Shown one piece after another: positions 8,870-17,328 of a stretch of 64,000 nt of DNA. The position numbers and the translations under genes are program-made. Source of the DNA: Clostridium carboxidivorans P7 (GTDB taxonomy: Bacteria > Bacillota > Clostridia > Clostridiales > Clostridiaceae); contig NZ_CP011803.1 of the NCBI RefSeq assembly GCF_001038625.1, forward strand, positions 3,658,001 through 3,722,000, written 5' to 3'. Under the pieces are notes generated by a model that was not told the origin of the DNA, did no database searches, and saw nothing but the letters and a program-made list of their open reading frames with translations. The stretch's first letter is position 1, and each line of letters opens with the position of its first letter.

Positions 8870-9913
8870 TTATTTTACTAATTTATAAACTCTATTTTGT
8901 CCATTAAGTCTACCTGTTTCTTCATATAATTTTCCTGTCGTTTTATCAATAAAAAAAAGAATAGCCCTACCACCTTTAGGAACAAAAAAGTAACAACTAT
9001 GCCCAATTACATCATCTGAACCTTCAACTATTGTTTCTTTAGTTGCTACATTTTCTACAACATCCCAATCACTATTACCACTATAATCTTTTACCATCTG
9101 AATAGCCTGCTGTTTTGTCATACTATTGTCTGTTAAATTAGCTTTAGTATCAGTTGTAGAAGATTTTAACTGACTAGCATTTACATTACTTGTATCAATA
9201 TCATTCCTGTCTATTGATTTTATATTAGGCTTTATTACAGCTAATTTATCATATATCTTATCAAATTCACTTGTTTTATTATTTACATCCTGATTATATG
9301 TAAACAATGAGCCTTTAGGAGAAACTGCTTGATTATATATTTGAGTATAATATCCATACAACTCAACTAAAGCATTATAAGCTTCTTTATAATCATCAGG
9401 TGGATTTTTCAGTTGTGACATTTCTGATTCTATATTATTTTTAGCATCTTCTCTTGATTTTAAGTTTCCACTGTCTTTCCACTTTTTATTTAACATAGAT
9501 AATTCTGTATCAAAATCTTTATAATGTGAATCAATTGCTGAATTCCACGTTTCAGAAACTACAGCACACATTAAACTTGTAGTTTTCTCTTCAATTAAAA
9601 TATCTTTAGTTGTTTTTGTAAAGGTATTAGTATAATTTTGACAATATTGTTCATATTTTTGAGCTTGGACTTTTTTATTGTACAAATAAGCACCGCCTAC
9701 TCCTAATGAAAACAATACAATTAATAGAAGTATAGATAGTATTATTGTTAAACTCTTTGATTTATTATTAGATTTTTCATGAATCATATTATTATAGGTT
9801 TGGATTTCTCTTTCATTATTGTATGGAACTATACTATTACTAATTTTTGTACCACAATTAGCACAGAATACACCATCATCTGGATTCTCAGCTCCGCACT
9901 TAGAACAATACAC
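8870..9913 (-). CDS. Zinc-ribbon membrane-anchored protein, 347 aa
   Basis: GTG start at 9913 preferred over an upstream ATG because GGAGGTGATG sits just before it and the protein then begins with the ribbon YCSKCGAENPDDGVFCANCG. A single membrane segment (about residues 50-75, SLTIILSILLLIVLFSLGVG) follows. The remaining 270 residues should be outside: a helical region, a low-complexity linker and a C-terminal small domain (TTGKLYEETGRLNG). This architecture (cytosolic zinc ribbon, one TM, external domain) is common in Firmicutes and unassigned. It occupies the place where a tail module would be expected. Confidence 0.75.
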   Translation of the reverse strand: MYCSKCGAENPDDGVFCANCGTKISNSIVPYNNEREIQTYNNMIHEKSNNKSKSLTIILSILLLIVLFSLGVGGAYLYNKKVQAQKYEQYCQNYTNTFTKTTKDILIEEKTTSLMCAVVSETWNSAIDSHYKDFDTELSMLNKKWKDSGNLKSREDAKNNIESEMSQLKNPPDDYKEAYNALVELYGYYTQIYNQAVSPKGSLFTYNQDVNNKTSEFDKIYDKLAVIKPNIKSIDRNDIDTSNVNASQLKSSTTDTKANLTDNSMTKQQAIQMVKDYSGNSDWDVVENVATKETIVEGSDDVIGHSCYFFVPKGGRAILFFIDKTTGKLYEETGRLNGQNRVYKLVK

Positions 9914-10069
9914 TCCATCACCTCCGAACTTTATATGTATATATTTTATTATACTAAAGTTACAGGTTAAGGTAAATAAATGTAGTGTAATTGCCAGGGC
10001 AACCGCATGAATATTTTTCAAAGACTTGATATATTAATAAGTGATTACTTAAATGATAACTCAAATAGA

Positions 10070-10101
10070 AAAAAGAAGGTACAAAATTAATTGTACCCTT
10101 G
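10070..10101 (-). terminator. Terminator of the head operon
   Basis: On the minus strand AAGGGTACAA pairs with TTGTACCTT and is followed by CTTTTTTC. The stem spans about 10076-10100. It lies downstream of the last head gene (10498), consistent with the end of the structural transcript. Confidence 0.7.
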
Positions 10102-10298
10102 AAATGGGATAATGGGGGATTTAAATAGCTTTAAACTCTATATCAAAAGTAAATTATTTATCATTTATCTTTTATTAAATAATAAATATTTTCTTTTGAT
10201 ATTTATTATTATATATCTTTTTTGCTTTATTGCAAGCATTATCTTTCGACAATTAAAATATATTCAACTTTATTATTGAAATATTCATAATATTTTGA

Positions 10299-10445
10299 TT
10301 GATTTTAAACAAATCTCATGTTATAATAAATACAAGAGTAAGACAAGCTTACATCTAATAAAAATAGAGAGGGTGAATTGTATAATAATAACATTTACTT
10401 AACCGCCAAATTAGTGTCATTTAGCTAGTTTGGTGGTTTTAATTT
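10299..10445 (+). ncRNA. Candidate small plus-strand RNA with own promoter and terminator
   Basis: Promoter TTGATT (10299-10304), 17-bp spacer, TATAAT (10322-10327). About 110 nt on comes a stem AACCgCCAAAtTAG / CTAgTTTGGtGGTT (10401-10438) and a T-rich run. A GAGAGGGTG site stands at about 10366, but the frame after it is only about 16 codons. It could be a regulatory RNA, perhaps antisense to read-through from the head operon, or a leader-peptide RNA. Confidence 0.5.
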
Positions 10446-10497
10446 TGTCTTATACTTTAAAATATACCTTTTAGCAAAATATTATTTGTTATTAAAA

Positions 10498-11691
10498 TTA
10501 CAATAAACTTTTTAATCTTATTTTTAAACTACTATTAAAATCATGATTATCTTTCCAATAAGTATTTAATATTATATAGTAAGGTGTTGTACCACCATCT
10601 TTTATACATTTAATATCAATACTATTATTTGTTGTATTAACAACATTAAAAGCATTAGTAGGAGTATTAGTTGTTTTATCTACAACAAAATCAAATAAAG
10701 CTCCCTGAATTTCTGTTCCATTATCAAACAATTTAGCTGTATATGTACAAGTTGTTCCACTTGTTATTTTACTTAATCCTGTTGTAGTCGAAGCTGTCAA
10801 ATTAATAGTATAATTGTGTGCAACTGTAGCTATTACATTTATAATTATACTATCAGTAGCACTAGGATTATCCTTTGCTGTAGCAGTAATTGTTACACTA
10901 CCTGTACCTACAAAATTAATTAATCCGTCAGAATTAATTTGTGCAATATTCATATCTGAAGAAGTATATATCATTTCTGGTAAAGGTGTAATCGTAGTAG
11001 TTTCTTTATTTATTGTTTTAGAATATTGTAGATTAAGTTGAATTGATTTATTTATATAAGCTTCAATGCTATCACCGTTTAATATTTCTAATTTATATAT
11101 AGCTATTTTAGTTTTATAATTTGCAATTAAATTTACCTTATCGTCATCCTCTCCCATAAGGTCTCGTTTTGCATATGCAATAATAAGACTGTCCTTACTA
11201 AAATAATCGAAACCAGTAAATTTCCAAACTGTTTGTGGATCTGTTAAAAATCTTTTATCCAGATCTAACATTAAACTATTCTTATTTTTCGGAAATGTTA
11301 CTAACACTTGCCCATCTACCAATGACATATATTGATTTGTTTGAATGTCCAAAATTTTTGTATCTATTATAGAAGGTATTTCCACTACTTCACCATCAAT
11401 TACAAATTTCAATATTGTCGTAATTTTTCTAATTATACTCTTGTCATAATTCTTATAATATAAAACTGGTTTTTCTATTGTCAGCCATTGACAACCCAAT
11501 CCTTCAATTACACTACCTTGATTTATAATATCTTTAGGCGTAATTATATACTTATTATCAATACTATTAGTTCTATCATCAATTTCTTTAAAAATAGCTT
11601 TGATTTTCTTATTGCTATCAATGTCCACAGGTTGTCCATATCTATTAAAATAATCATCAAACATTCTTTCCATAGAATCCAACATATCCAA
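10498..11691 (-). CDS. Phage virion protein with Ig-like (BIG2-type) domain, probable head-completion/neck protein
   Basis: 397 aa from a TTG at 11691, chosen because GAGGTG lies 6 nt upstream; ATG at 11685 is also possible. Residues about 1-240 look like a head-associated adaptor (MERMFDDYFNRYGQPVDID...). About 240-290 is a bacterial Ig-like segment (IYTSSDMNIAQINSDGLINFVGTGSVTITATA). A second beta-rich domain closes the protein. Last gene of the head operon, directly after the connector-like gene, so a stopper or neck role fits. It is the most tail-proximal structural protein recognised here. Confidence 0.6.
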   Translation of the reverse strand: MDMLDSMERMFDDYFNRYGQPVDIDSNKKIKAIFKEIDDRTNSIDNKYIITPKDIINQGSVIEGLGCQWLTIEKPVLYYKNYDKSIIRKITTILKFVIDGEVVEIPSIIDTKILDIQTNQYMSLVDGQVLVTFPKNKNSLMLDLDKRFLTDPQTVWKFTGFDYFSKDSLIIAYAKRDLMGEDDDKVNLIANYKTKIAIYKLEILNGDSIEAYINKSIQLNLQYSKTINKETTTITPLPEMIYTSSDMNIAQINSDGLINFVGTGSVTITATAKDNPSATDSIIINVIATVAHNYTINLTASTTTGLSKITSGTTCTYTAKLFDNGTEIQGALFDFVVDKTTNTPTNAFNVVNTTNNSIDIKCIKDGGTTPYYIILNTYWKDNHDFNSSLKIRLKSLL

Positions 11692-11729
11692 TAATATCAC
11701 CTCTTTCATAATCGCCACATATGGCGAAA

Positions 11730-12086
11730 CTATCTTCTATTTCTAGTAAATAATAAACTTACATTACTATATTGATCCTCTGGAATAGGTATTGCTGCAA
11801 TTCTTTGTTTAATATTTTGTCTTTGTTGGTCTAAAAATTTATAAGCTTCAGAAACACTCATAATATCAGCATTATCAAGTTTTCTCATTATATCTACATC
11901 ATTTGAAAGAGCTTCTAACACATCTAATACAGTTAATAGTAAATTCCTTTGCATTGTAGATTTATCATATTCTAATGTTTCATCTAGTGTATTTTCTGAT
12001 AAAAAAGTTGTATACTCTGTATCAGTAAAATATTGTCTATTACTTAATTCTAGCTTTAATCGGTCTAATACTTTCACTTTTAACAC
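11730..12086 (-). CDS. Head-tail connector-like protein
   Basis: 118 aa, all-helical pattern (VLDRLKLELSN...LDVLEALSNDVDIMRKL...) of the gp6/gp15 adaptor type that sits under the portal in siphovirus necks. It lies between the portal and the Ig-domain protein, where such adaptors usually are. Gene is 38 bp upstream of the next. Family call by length, helicity and place; no motif is diagnostic. Confidence 0.5.
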   Translation of the reverse strand: MLKVKVLDRLKLELSNRQYFTDTEYTTFLSENTLDETLEYDKSTMQRNLLLTVLDVLEALSNDVDIMRKLDNADIMSVSEAYKFLDQQRQNIKQRIAAIPIPEDQYSNVSLLFTRNRR

Positions 12087-12143
12087 ATCCTTTCCTATTT
12101 TAGGGCATAAAAAAAGAAGTCGGTTTTAACGACCTCTTATAAA

Positions 12144-12479
12144 TTATATTGATACATTTGGTAAATTGCCTTTCTTTTTTTGTCTATCTATCCAGTCTTT
12201 GAATGAATTAGCATCCATAATTTCACCATGATTTAATCCAAATCTTTCAGCTTCTTTTATACTTGATACATATGACATATTTTTTTCACATCTATTATGA
12301 AAAATTTCTTTATCTTCATTATCAAGTTCAATCCAATAAATTTTACTAAATTTCAAATCAAATTCTACTTGAAATCCTTTTGAATATTTAAATTCAATAT
12401 TAAAATCTTTTGAAAACTCTTTTATTTCATTCTCATCAAATGAAGTAATAACATATCCATCTATTCTTTTACTTTCCAA
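12144..12479 (-). CDS. Hypothetical 111-aa protein
   Basis: Not recognised. N-terminal half beta-like (YVITSFDENEIKEFSKDFNIEFKY...), C-terminal half helical ending DSFKDWIDRQKKKGNLPNVSI-like (NSFKDWIDRQKKKGN). GGGGGG precedes the start. Within the head operon. Confidence 0.55.
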   Translation of the reverse strand: MESKRIDGYVITSFDENEIKEFSKDFNIEFKYSKGFQVEFDLKFSKIYWIELDNEDKEIFHNRCEKNMSYVSSIKEAERFGLNHGEIMDANSFKDWIDRQKKKGNLPNVSI

Positions 12480-12586
12480 TTCAAATCCCCCCCAAATTGA
12501 ATATTATTCATACTGTCTAAATGTTTCTATCTTAAAATCATATTTGTATACCCTAAAATTATAATCACTTATGTAGCTCTCCAATA

Positions 12587-12841
12587 TTAAGCTTTTGAAA
12601 TTATATATATTTTTTTATTTCTGCTTGGTTGAACATAGGTATTTGGTTCTTTATGACCACTAATATAACCATTAAAAGCATTTTCAACTTTAAATTTTAT
12701 ATCACTCATTTCATAAAAACGTTCTGTATCCAATGAAATTACTGTAACATCATTGAATGCCAATAATCTAATAATTTGTTTAGTAGTATAAATTTCACCA
12801 ATCTTTAATTCATGTAAAATGTCACTTTCAAATTCACTCAT
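12587..12841 (-). CDS. Hypothetical 84-aa protein
   Basis: Not recognised. Begins MSEFESDILHELKIGEIYTTKQIIRLL, which has a winged-helix-like look (helix, short turn, helix) and ends with a beta-hairpin (KKIYIISKA). Could be a small DNA-binding protein inside the structural operon; low certainty. Confidence 0.5.
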   Translation of the reverse strand: MSEFESDILHELKIGEIYTTKQIIRLLAFNDVTVISLDTERFYEMSDIKFKVENAFNGYISGHKEPNTYVQPSRNKKIYIISKA

Positions 12842-12941
12842 AAATACATCCCCTTACCCATTTTTTCTATATCATACCATAAACGAACAACTATATTAAT
12901 AATTTTGTAGAAATATTTCTAATTTTACAAATCATTAAAAA

Positions 12942-13274
12942 CTATTTACACATATAAAATTCTACTTGTCCTTTATCGAAATGTATTTGCCAAAATTCTG
13001 GTGCTATTTCTAATTTGATATGATTTATTTGAAAATCCTCTAACACTAGATCCCTTATTCCACATCCTTGTCCATCTTCATATTGACTATGTTTAATAAT
13101 TATATAATCATTGGAATGATTTATATATAACCGAAACCATGAAGTAGCATTATACACTCTTAGATATTCATAATTATCAACATCTATTTCAAAAACTTTC
13201 TTATTATTATCATTAAAATCAAATTCAATAACTCCATCTGAAGTTTTAATTTGACTATATTTTACTGTTCCCAT
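12942..13274 (-). CDS. Small beta-rich protein, 110 aa, possible virion decoration protein
   Basis: Good RBS (AGGAGG). N-terminus MGTVKYSQIKTSDGVIEF resembles the N-terminus of the 87-aa protein at 15805-16068 (MGSAIYSKIITSNGKQTT), so the two look like diverged paralogues. Alternating hydrophobic pattern throughout, as in small virion beta-sandwich proteins. First gene after the structured RNA region. Confidence 0.5.
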   Translation of the reverse strand: MGTVKYSQIKTSDGVIEFDFNDNNKKVFEIDVDNYEYLRVYNATSWFRLYINHSNDYIIIKHSQYEDGQGCGIRDLVLEDFQINHIKLEIAPEFWQIHFDKGQVEFYMCK

Positions 13275-13373
13275 AATTGAAAACCTCCTTTAATTTGCTT
13301 AAAAATAGTTATATAGTTGACTGAAATTCCACAACCTCTTGATTTAATATCTAGTGGTCACTTAAAAAAGCCA

Positions 13374-13700
13374 CAAAAAAGAGGACGAATTACGTCCCCC
13401 TTAGTGGTGTCGGTTCCGTTTTAAACGGTATCGATATTTAATTTTTATGTAATGTCCTTGTAGGAATTTACTTATATTTGTCCACATCTCCCAAATTAGT
13501 GAAAATAGAATAATTGCATCACCCTTTATGGGCATCCCTTTTAAAAGGGAACACCTAAAATTTTATGTGGGTAAAAAATTAGTTAGTTGGTCGGCACTCT
13601 ATAAAAAAGGGGTTAAATTAATTATTTTTCAAGCTATGGAACTGCCTTCGTCAACCAAATATGTCCCCAAAAATAAAAAATAGTATCTGCAAAATGAAGA
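13374..13700 (-). ncRNA. Candidate structured RNA in the head operon, ending at a terminator
   Basis: Richer in G+C than its surroundings with many pairable segments (minus strand): TTGGTTG (13652-13658) with CAACTAA (13583-13589) enclosing GGCA/TGCC; hairpin TCCCTTTTAAAAGGGA (13535-13550); hairpin CCGTTTAAAACGG (13416-13428). It ends with a rho-independent terminator GGACG-TAATT-CGTCC plus a T-run (13374-13397). No ORF. About 330 nt, between portal and the following head genes. It could be a long leader/attenuator or an independent phage ncRNA. No known family recognised. Confidence 0.5.
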
Positions 13701-14377
13701 TACTAAAAATATTTATACATTTTTTATAGAAATTCCAATTGATAATGATATTCTCTTGAAAAATTATATGCGTTAAATAAAAATTTCTTATACTTCGCAT
13801 AACGTTGTAGCGAACTGATATAATATAGTTATATCAATACTTGTACTATTTTAAAAAACATTGTTAATAAAATGCATGTAATTTATATCAATTATACATA
13901 ATATTTATACGCAAATTACTGTATATTAGTGCATATATACATATTGTAGCTTATTGTTCCATCTGTATAAACATGCGTATTTTTATGTATATCATTGTAT
14001 AAATGTATAATCAAGTTACTGTTATGTAATCAATTAATTCTTATAATTACTTATTGTTACAATAGCATACGTCATTAGTATATGTCATTTTTTAATTTAA
14101 AATTTCATTTTTATTTTTTTTATTTTATTTTATTTTATTTTTTAAACTTTTTAATTTTTAAAAATCATTTTTTTGTTTTTTGCTGTAACACAGTGTATAT
14201 TTTTTAACTGTAACATATGTTACCAATTCATTTTTATTTAACCTTTATTTCTATGTTGCAATTTATTACATTATAGTTTTATATTTATATACTAATAATA
14301 CCTTATAATATCAACATTATCAACACATGAATAATCGGTCATATATAACCATTTAACTCACTTAAATCTATTATCAA
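13701..14377. other. Very AT-rich intergenic region with GTTAC palindromes
   Basis: About 680 bp without genes after the portal stop. Contains a perfect 14-bp palindrome GTAACATATGTTAC (14210-14223). Other TGTAAC/GTTACA motifs lie near 14022, 14055 and 14184, with a (TATTT)n tract at about 14110-14150 and many GTATA/TATAC steps at 13,900-14,010. Candidate regulatory, late-promoter or DNA-unwinding region; no function can be fixed. Confidence 0.45.
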
Positions 14378-15751
14378 TTATCCAACTTTTTCTTCATTAT
14401 TATCTACATTCATGCTATCATCTTGTACATATTTATTACTGTTATCACTACTATTATTAATCTTATCATCCTCCTTATTTATTCTATCCAGTTCCCCAGT
14501 AACATCATTAGTTAGATAACTCTTTTCAATTATAGTTTGTAATGATATTGCCCCCATATCAAACTGAGTTTTAATATTATTTAATTGTTCTTCATTGTTT
14601 ATAGGTCTACTATAATTAAATTCACAATCAATAAATTCATCCTCAGAAAATACAATACCTTGTAATGCCAATAGTTTCCTTATAATTTCCCATCTAGTTT
14701 CAAAACCTTCATGTAGCCATTGTTCATTTATCATAGCTTTAACTGAAGCCAATGAATATAACATACTCAATGATACTTCCGAAACATTAGCGACATTACT
14801 ATTGCCTAAAGCTACTGAAGGAATTGCTGCTATTGTTTCTAATTTCTTATGCAATGTATCTAATAATAATTTAATTGTACTATAATCCATTGTAGCATTA
14901 ACAAATTTGAATTCCCCTACATCTAAGTTAATCATATACCCTACTGCATCACTTGGAATAGTAGCATCTACTCGTTGTCCTCCTAATGTCACTGCTATAG
15001 GATTCAAACTTAATGTATACACACTATCTGTCATTTTACTTAATATGTCCTCCAATTGGTCAAGTATTGGTTTTATATCTTCAAGTTCACTTAATCCACA
15101 ATTATCATCATAGTCATTAAAATTATGGTAATGTATTGGTAAACCACTTAAATTGCTATATTCATTTATTAATTGCAAATCTCCACTTTCATTACTATAA
15201 CATTCAACATGATCTGAAAAATATACATTATAATAACTTACCTTATTACTATCCATAGTATAATATTCAATAAATCCTATATATTCACCAGTATCCTCTG
15301 AAAAAATCGGGTAACTATCTTCTGAATTTATAAGTTTACTTTTGATAGTCTTATTATCAATATAAACATATTCAAATATATCTCCAAACCTGTTAACTTT
15401 CCTTAATATATTAAAATCTATTTTAGAATATTTTCCTTTACGATATATATTATTAAAGGTAGCAACAATATTGTCACTTCCAGTTATACTTACCTTCTTG
15501 CCTAAGAGGTATGTGTCATGGAAATTCAAAATTGTTTTTGCTTCCTGCAATATAAGTTTTGTAGTATTAAATACTTCACCTTTCCATTTGCTATTTTCTC
15601 TTTGTAATATTTTATGTATTCCTTTAAGATACTCCCTATTTCCTAATATTTTACTAATTCTATTAAAGTTATACGGCTGCTGTACTTCCTGTACAAACCA
15701 ATCTTCTACATTATTATATTTATCCTTTATATATTGTTCTAGCGTCTGCAT
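14378..15751 (-). CDS. Phage portal protein, SPP1 gp6-like
   Basis: 457 aa from ATG at 15751 (AAAGGATG upstream; an earlier in-frame ATG lacks a site). Portals form the dodecameric ring through which DNA is packaged. Landmarks: N-terminal LLGKKVSITGSDN (the 'G.p' wing), the FGDIFEYVYIDN strand, VYFSDHVECY, and the stem/crown helical region with AIPSVALGNSNVANVSEVSLSMLYS. The low-complexity Asp/Asn tail is typical of the crown. Usual family length. It follows the large terminase with three or four small genes between. Confidence 0.85.
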   Translation of the reverse strand: MQTLEQYIKDKYNNVEDWFVQEVQQPYNFNRISKILGNREYLKGIHKILQRENSKWKGEVFNTTKLILQEAKTILNFHDTYLLGKKVSITGSDNIVATFNNIYRKGKYSKIDFNILRKVNRFGDIFEYVYIDNKTIKSKLINSEDSYPIFSEDTGEYIGFIEYYTMDSNKVSYYNVYFSDHVECYSNESGDLQLINEYSNLSGLPIHYHNFNDYDDNCGLSELEDIKPILDQLEDILSKMTDSVYTLSLNPIAVTLGGQRVDATIPSDAVGYMINLDVGEFKFVNATMDYSTIKLLLDTLHKKLETIAAIPSVALGNSNVANVSEVSLSMLYSLASVKAMINEQWLHEGFETRWEIIRKLLALQGIVFSEDEFIDCEFNYSRPINNEEQLNNIKTQFDMGAISLQTIIEKSYLTNDVTGELDRINKEDDKINNSSDNSNKYVQDDSMNVDNNEEKVG

Positions 15752-15804
15752 ATTTACACATCCTTTCAAAAAATAATAAAAGGCATAGCCATAATAACTA
15801 CACC

Positions 15805-16068
15805 TTAATACATTCCCGTCCATCTATATTGAACATTACTATCTATAATTGTCATATTTTCAATTTGCATTTCATTAATAATAAAAACCCTATCTGCATC
15901 TATTTCAATCACATCAGAATTATCAATCCTTATATGTAAAGCTTTGTCAAAAGTTTCAATAGTAAGCTGTAATAATGAATGACTAAAATTTATAACAGTA
16001 TTCTGTACTGTAGTAGTCTGTTTTCCATTGCTAGTTATTATTTTAGAATATATAGCACTACCCATCAT
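15805..16068 (-). CDS. Small beta-rich protein, 87 aa, possible virion protein
   Basis: RBS GGGGGTG before an ATG-ATG pair. N-terminal MGSAIYSKIITSNGK matches that of the 110-aa protein at 12942-13274. The middle has paired strands (LHIRIDNSDVIEIDADRVF). Between a likely virion protein (290 aa) and the portal. Not assigned to a family. Confidence 0.5.
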   Translation of the reverse strand: MMGSAIYSKIITSNGKQTTTVQNTVINFSHSLLQLTIETFDKALHIRIDNSDVIEIDADRVFIINEMQIENMTIIDSNVQYRWTGMY

Positions 16069-16078
16069 GTCACACCCC

Positions 16079-16951
16079 CTATAAATAATTTACAATGTAA
16101 GAATTATTTTTTAAGAACTCTATCTCTATATTGTTTTGTTTCAAATTAATATTATAGTCTGTTCCTGGAATGGATTTTGTGTAATATCCATTAATATCAA
16201 CCTGCATAGATATAGAACCTGTTTTAACATTATCATTTATTGAATTCATAACTAATAAATAAGCAAATCTAATTTTTTTATTAACTAACAATAATTCATC
16301 CCATGCCAATGAAGGTATAGAATTAAATATATCAACATCTATACCATTAACTTTTACATCATCAATAGTAGCATTTATAGCAATAAATTTATTATTCATA
16401 TTATCCCATGTAAACCAACTACTCCCGTTATCTAAGATAACTTTTACATTGTTAGCAACTAATATAAGCTTATCAATATTTTGAATACCTTCTAGTGAAA
16501 TAAAATCATTTGCTATTATAAGCTCATCCACTGGAATTGCATTTAAATTCACCTTATCATCTGAATATGTTATATCTATTACATTTTTGTATTTACTCTT
16601 ATCTATTGAATATGTATATTCACTTCCTTGCCCCATAGCTCTATTAAAATTAGAATTTATACTGAAATTAGTTTTTAATTTCATATCTCCATCGAACACA
16701 ACATTATTACTATGTACAAAGTTGCTACTTTCATCATTTGCAAAATCAGCTAATAATTTAATAACATCATCTTGAGAACCAGTTATCTTGTATACATCAA
16801 AAATATTTTTAAAATTATTATTATCTGTATTATCTATGTTTGTTACATGATTAGCTTCCACATTTAATTTTACAATTTGCTTTACTTCATTTGTTGCATT
16901 ACCATTGTTTCCACTATTGGAGGTATTTTTGCGATATATATTTATACCCAA
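16079..16951 (-). CDS. Phage virion-associated protein, 290 aa
   Basis: TTG start with GGGGTGG six bases upstream. N-terminal Asn/Ser-rich arm (to about 60), then a beta-rich body. The segment SSWFTWDNMNNKFIAI...WDELLLVNKKIRFAYLL (about 175-235) matches a pattern I know from virion proteins of large phages, where a 'Ww.w.gg.w..' strand precedes a '..l.faYyl' strand. The exact role (decoration, head fibre or spike) is not decidable. Confidence 0.5.
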   Translation of the reverse strand: MGINIYRKNTSNSGNNGNATNEVKQIVKLNVEANHVTNIDNTDNNNFKNIFDVYKITGSQDDVIKLLADFANDESSNFVHSNNVVFDGDMKLKTNFSINSNFNRAMGQGSEYTYSIDKSKYKNVIDITYSDDKVNLNAIPVDELIIANDFISLEGIQNIDKLILVANNVKVILDNGSSWFTWDNMNNKFIAINATIDDVKVNGIDVDIFNSIPSLAWDELLLVNKKIRFAYLLVMNSINDNVKTGSISMQVDINGYYTKSIPGTDYNINLKQNNIEIEFLKNNSYIVNYL

Positions 16952-16964
16952 TCATAACCACCCC

Positions 16965-17117
16965 TTATTGTACTAATTTTTCTAATAGATCAATCCTGTT
17001 ATTTATGATATCTTTTAATTCTTCAAAGCTATTTATATTTTTAGGAATTGCAAGATTATATAAATCCCCATTAACTTTTACTTTATTAATATTTATATTG
17101 GTTGTTCTTTCTATCAT
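16965..17117 (-). CDS. Hypothetical 50-aa protein
   Basis: ATG at 17117 with AAGGAAACG upstream; it overlaps the 3' end of the 72-aa gene by 32 bp. Sequence MIERTTNINI...FEELKDIINNRIDLLEKLVQ has a short strand and a C-terminal amphipathic helix. It ends 13 bp before the 290-aa gene. Coding pattern and spacing support a real gene; function unknown. Confidence 0.5.
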   Translation of the reverse strand: MIERTTNININKVKVNGDLYNLAIPKNINSFEELKDIINNRIDLLEKLVQ

Positions 17118-17304
17118 TTTTTCGTTTCCTTCTTTCATTATTTACCTTCTTAGTTTCAACCTGTTCACTAACTGTATGTTTCTTGTGATTGGATTCAGTT
17201 ATTTTTTCCTTACTTATCTTCATAAAATCTTGTAACATGAATTCAAATTTTTCTTCTTTTGATAAAATTTTTCTTTCCTCTTTATAATTTTTATTTCTAT
17301 ACAT
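17086..17304 (-). CDS. Hypothetical 72-aa highly basic protein
   Basis: Lysine/arginine-rich throughout, ending NERRKRKNDRKNNQYKY. RBS AAAGGA precedes the start. It lies 24 bp after the large terminase. It may bind nucleic acid or act in packaging; not recognised. Confidence 0.5.
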   Translation of the reverse strand: MYRNKNYKEERKILSKEEKFEFMLQDFMKISKEKITESNHKKHTVSEQVETKKVNNERRKRKNDRKNNQYKY

Positions 17305-17328
17305 ATCCTTAAACCAATCCTTTCATTT

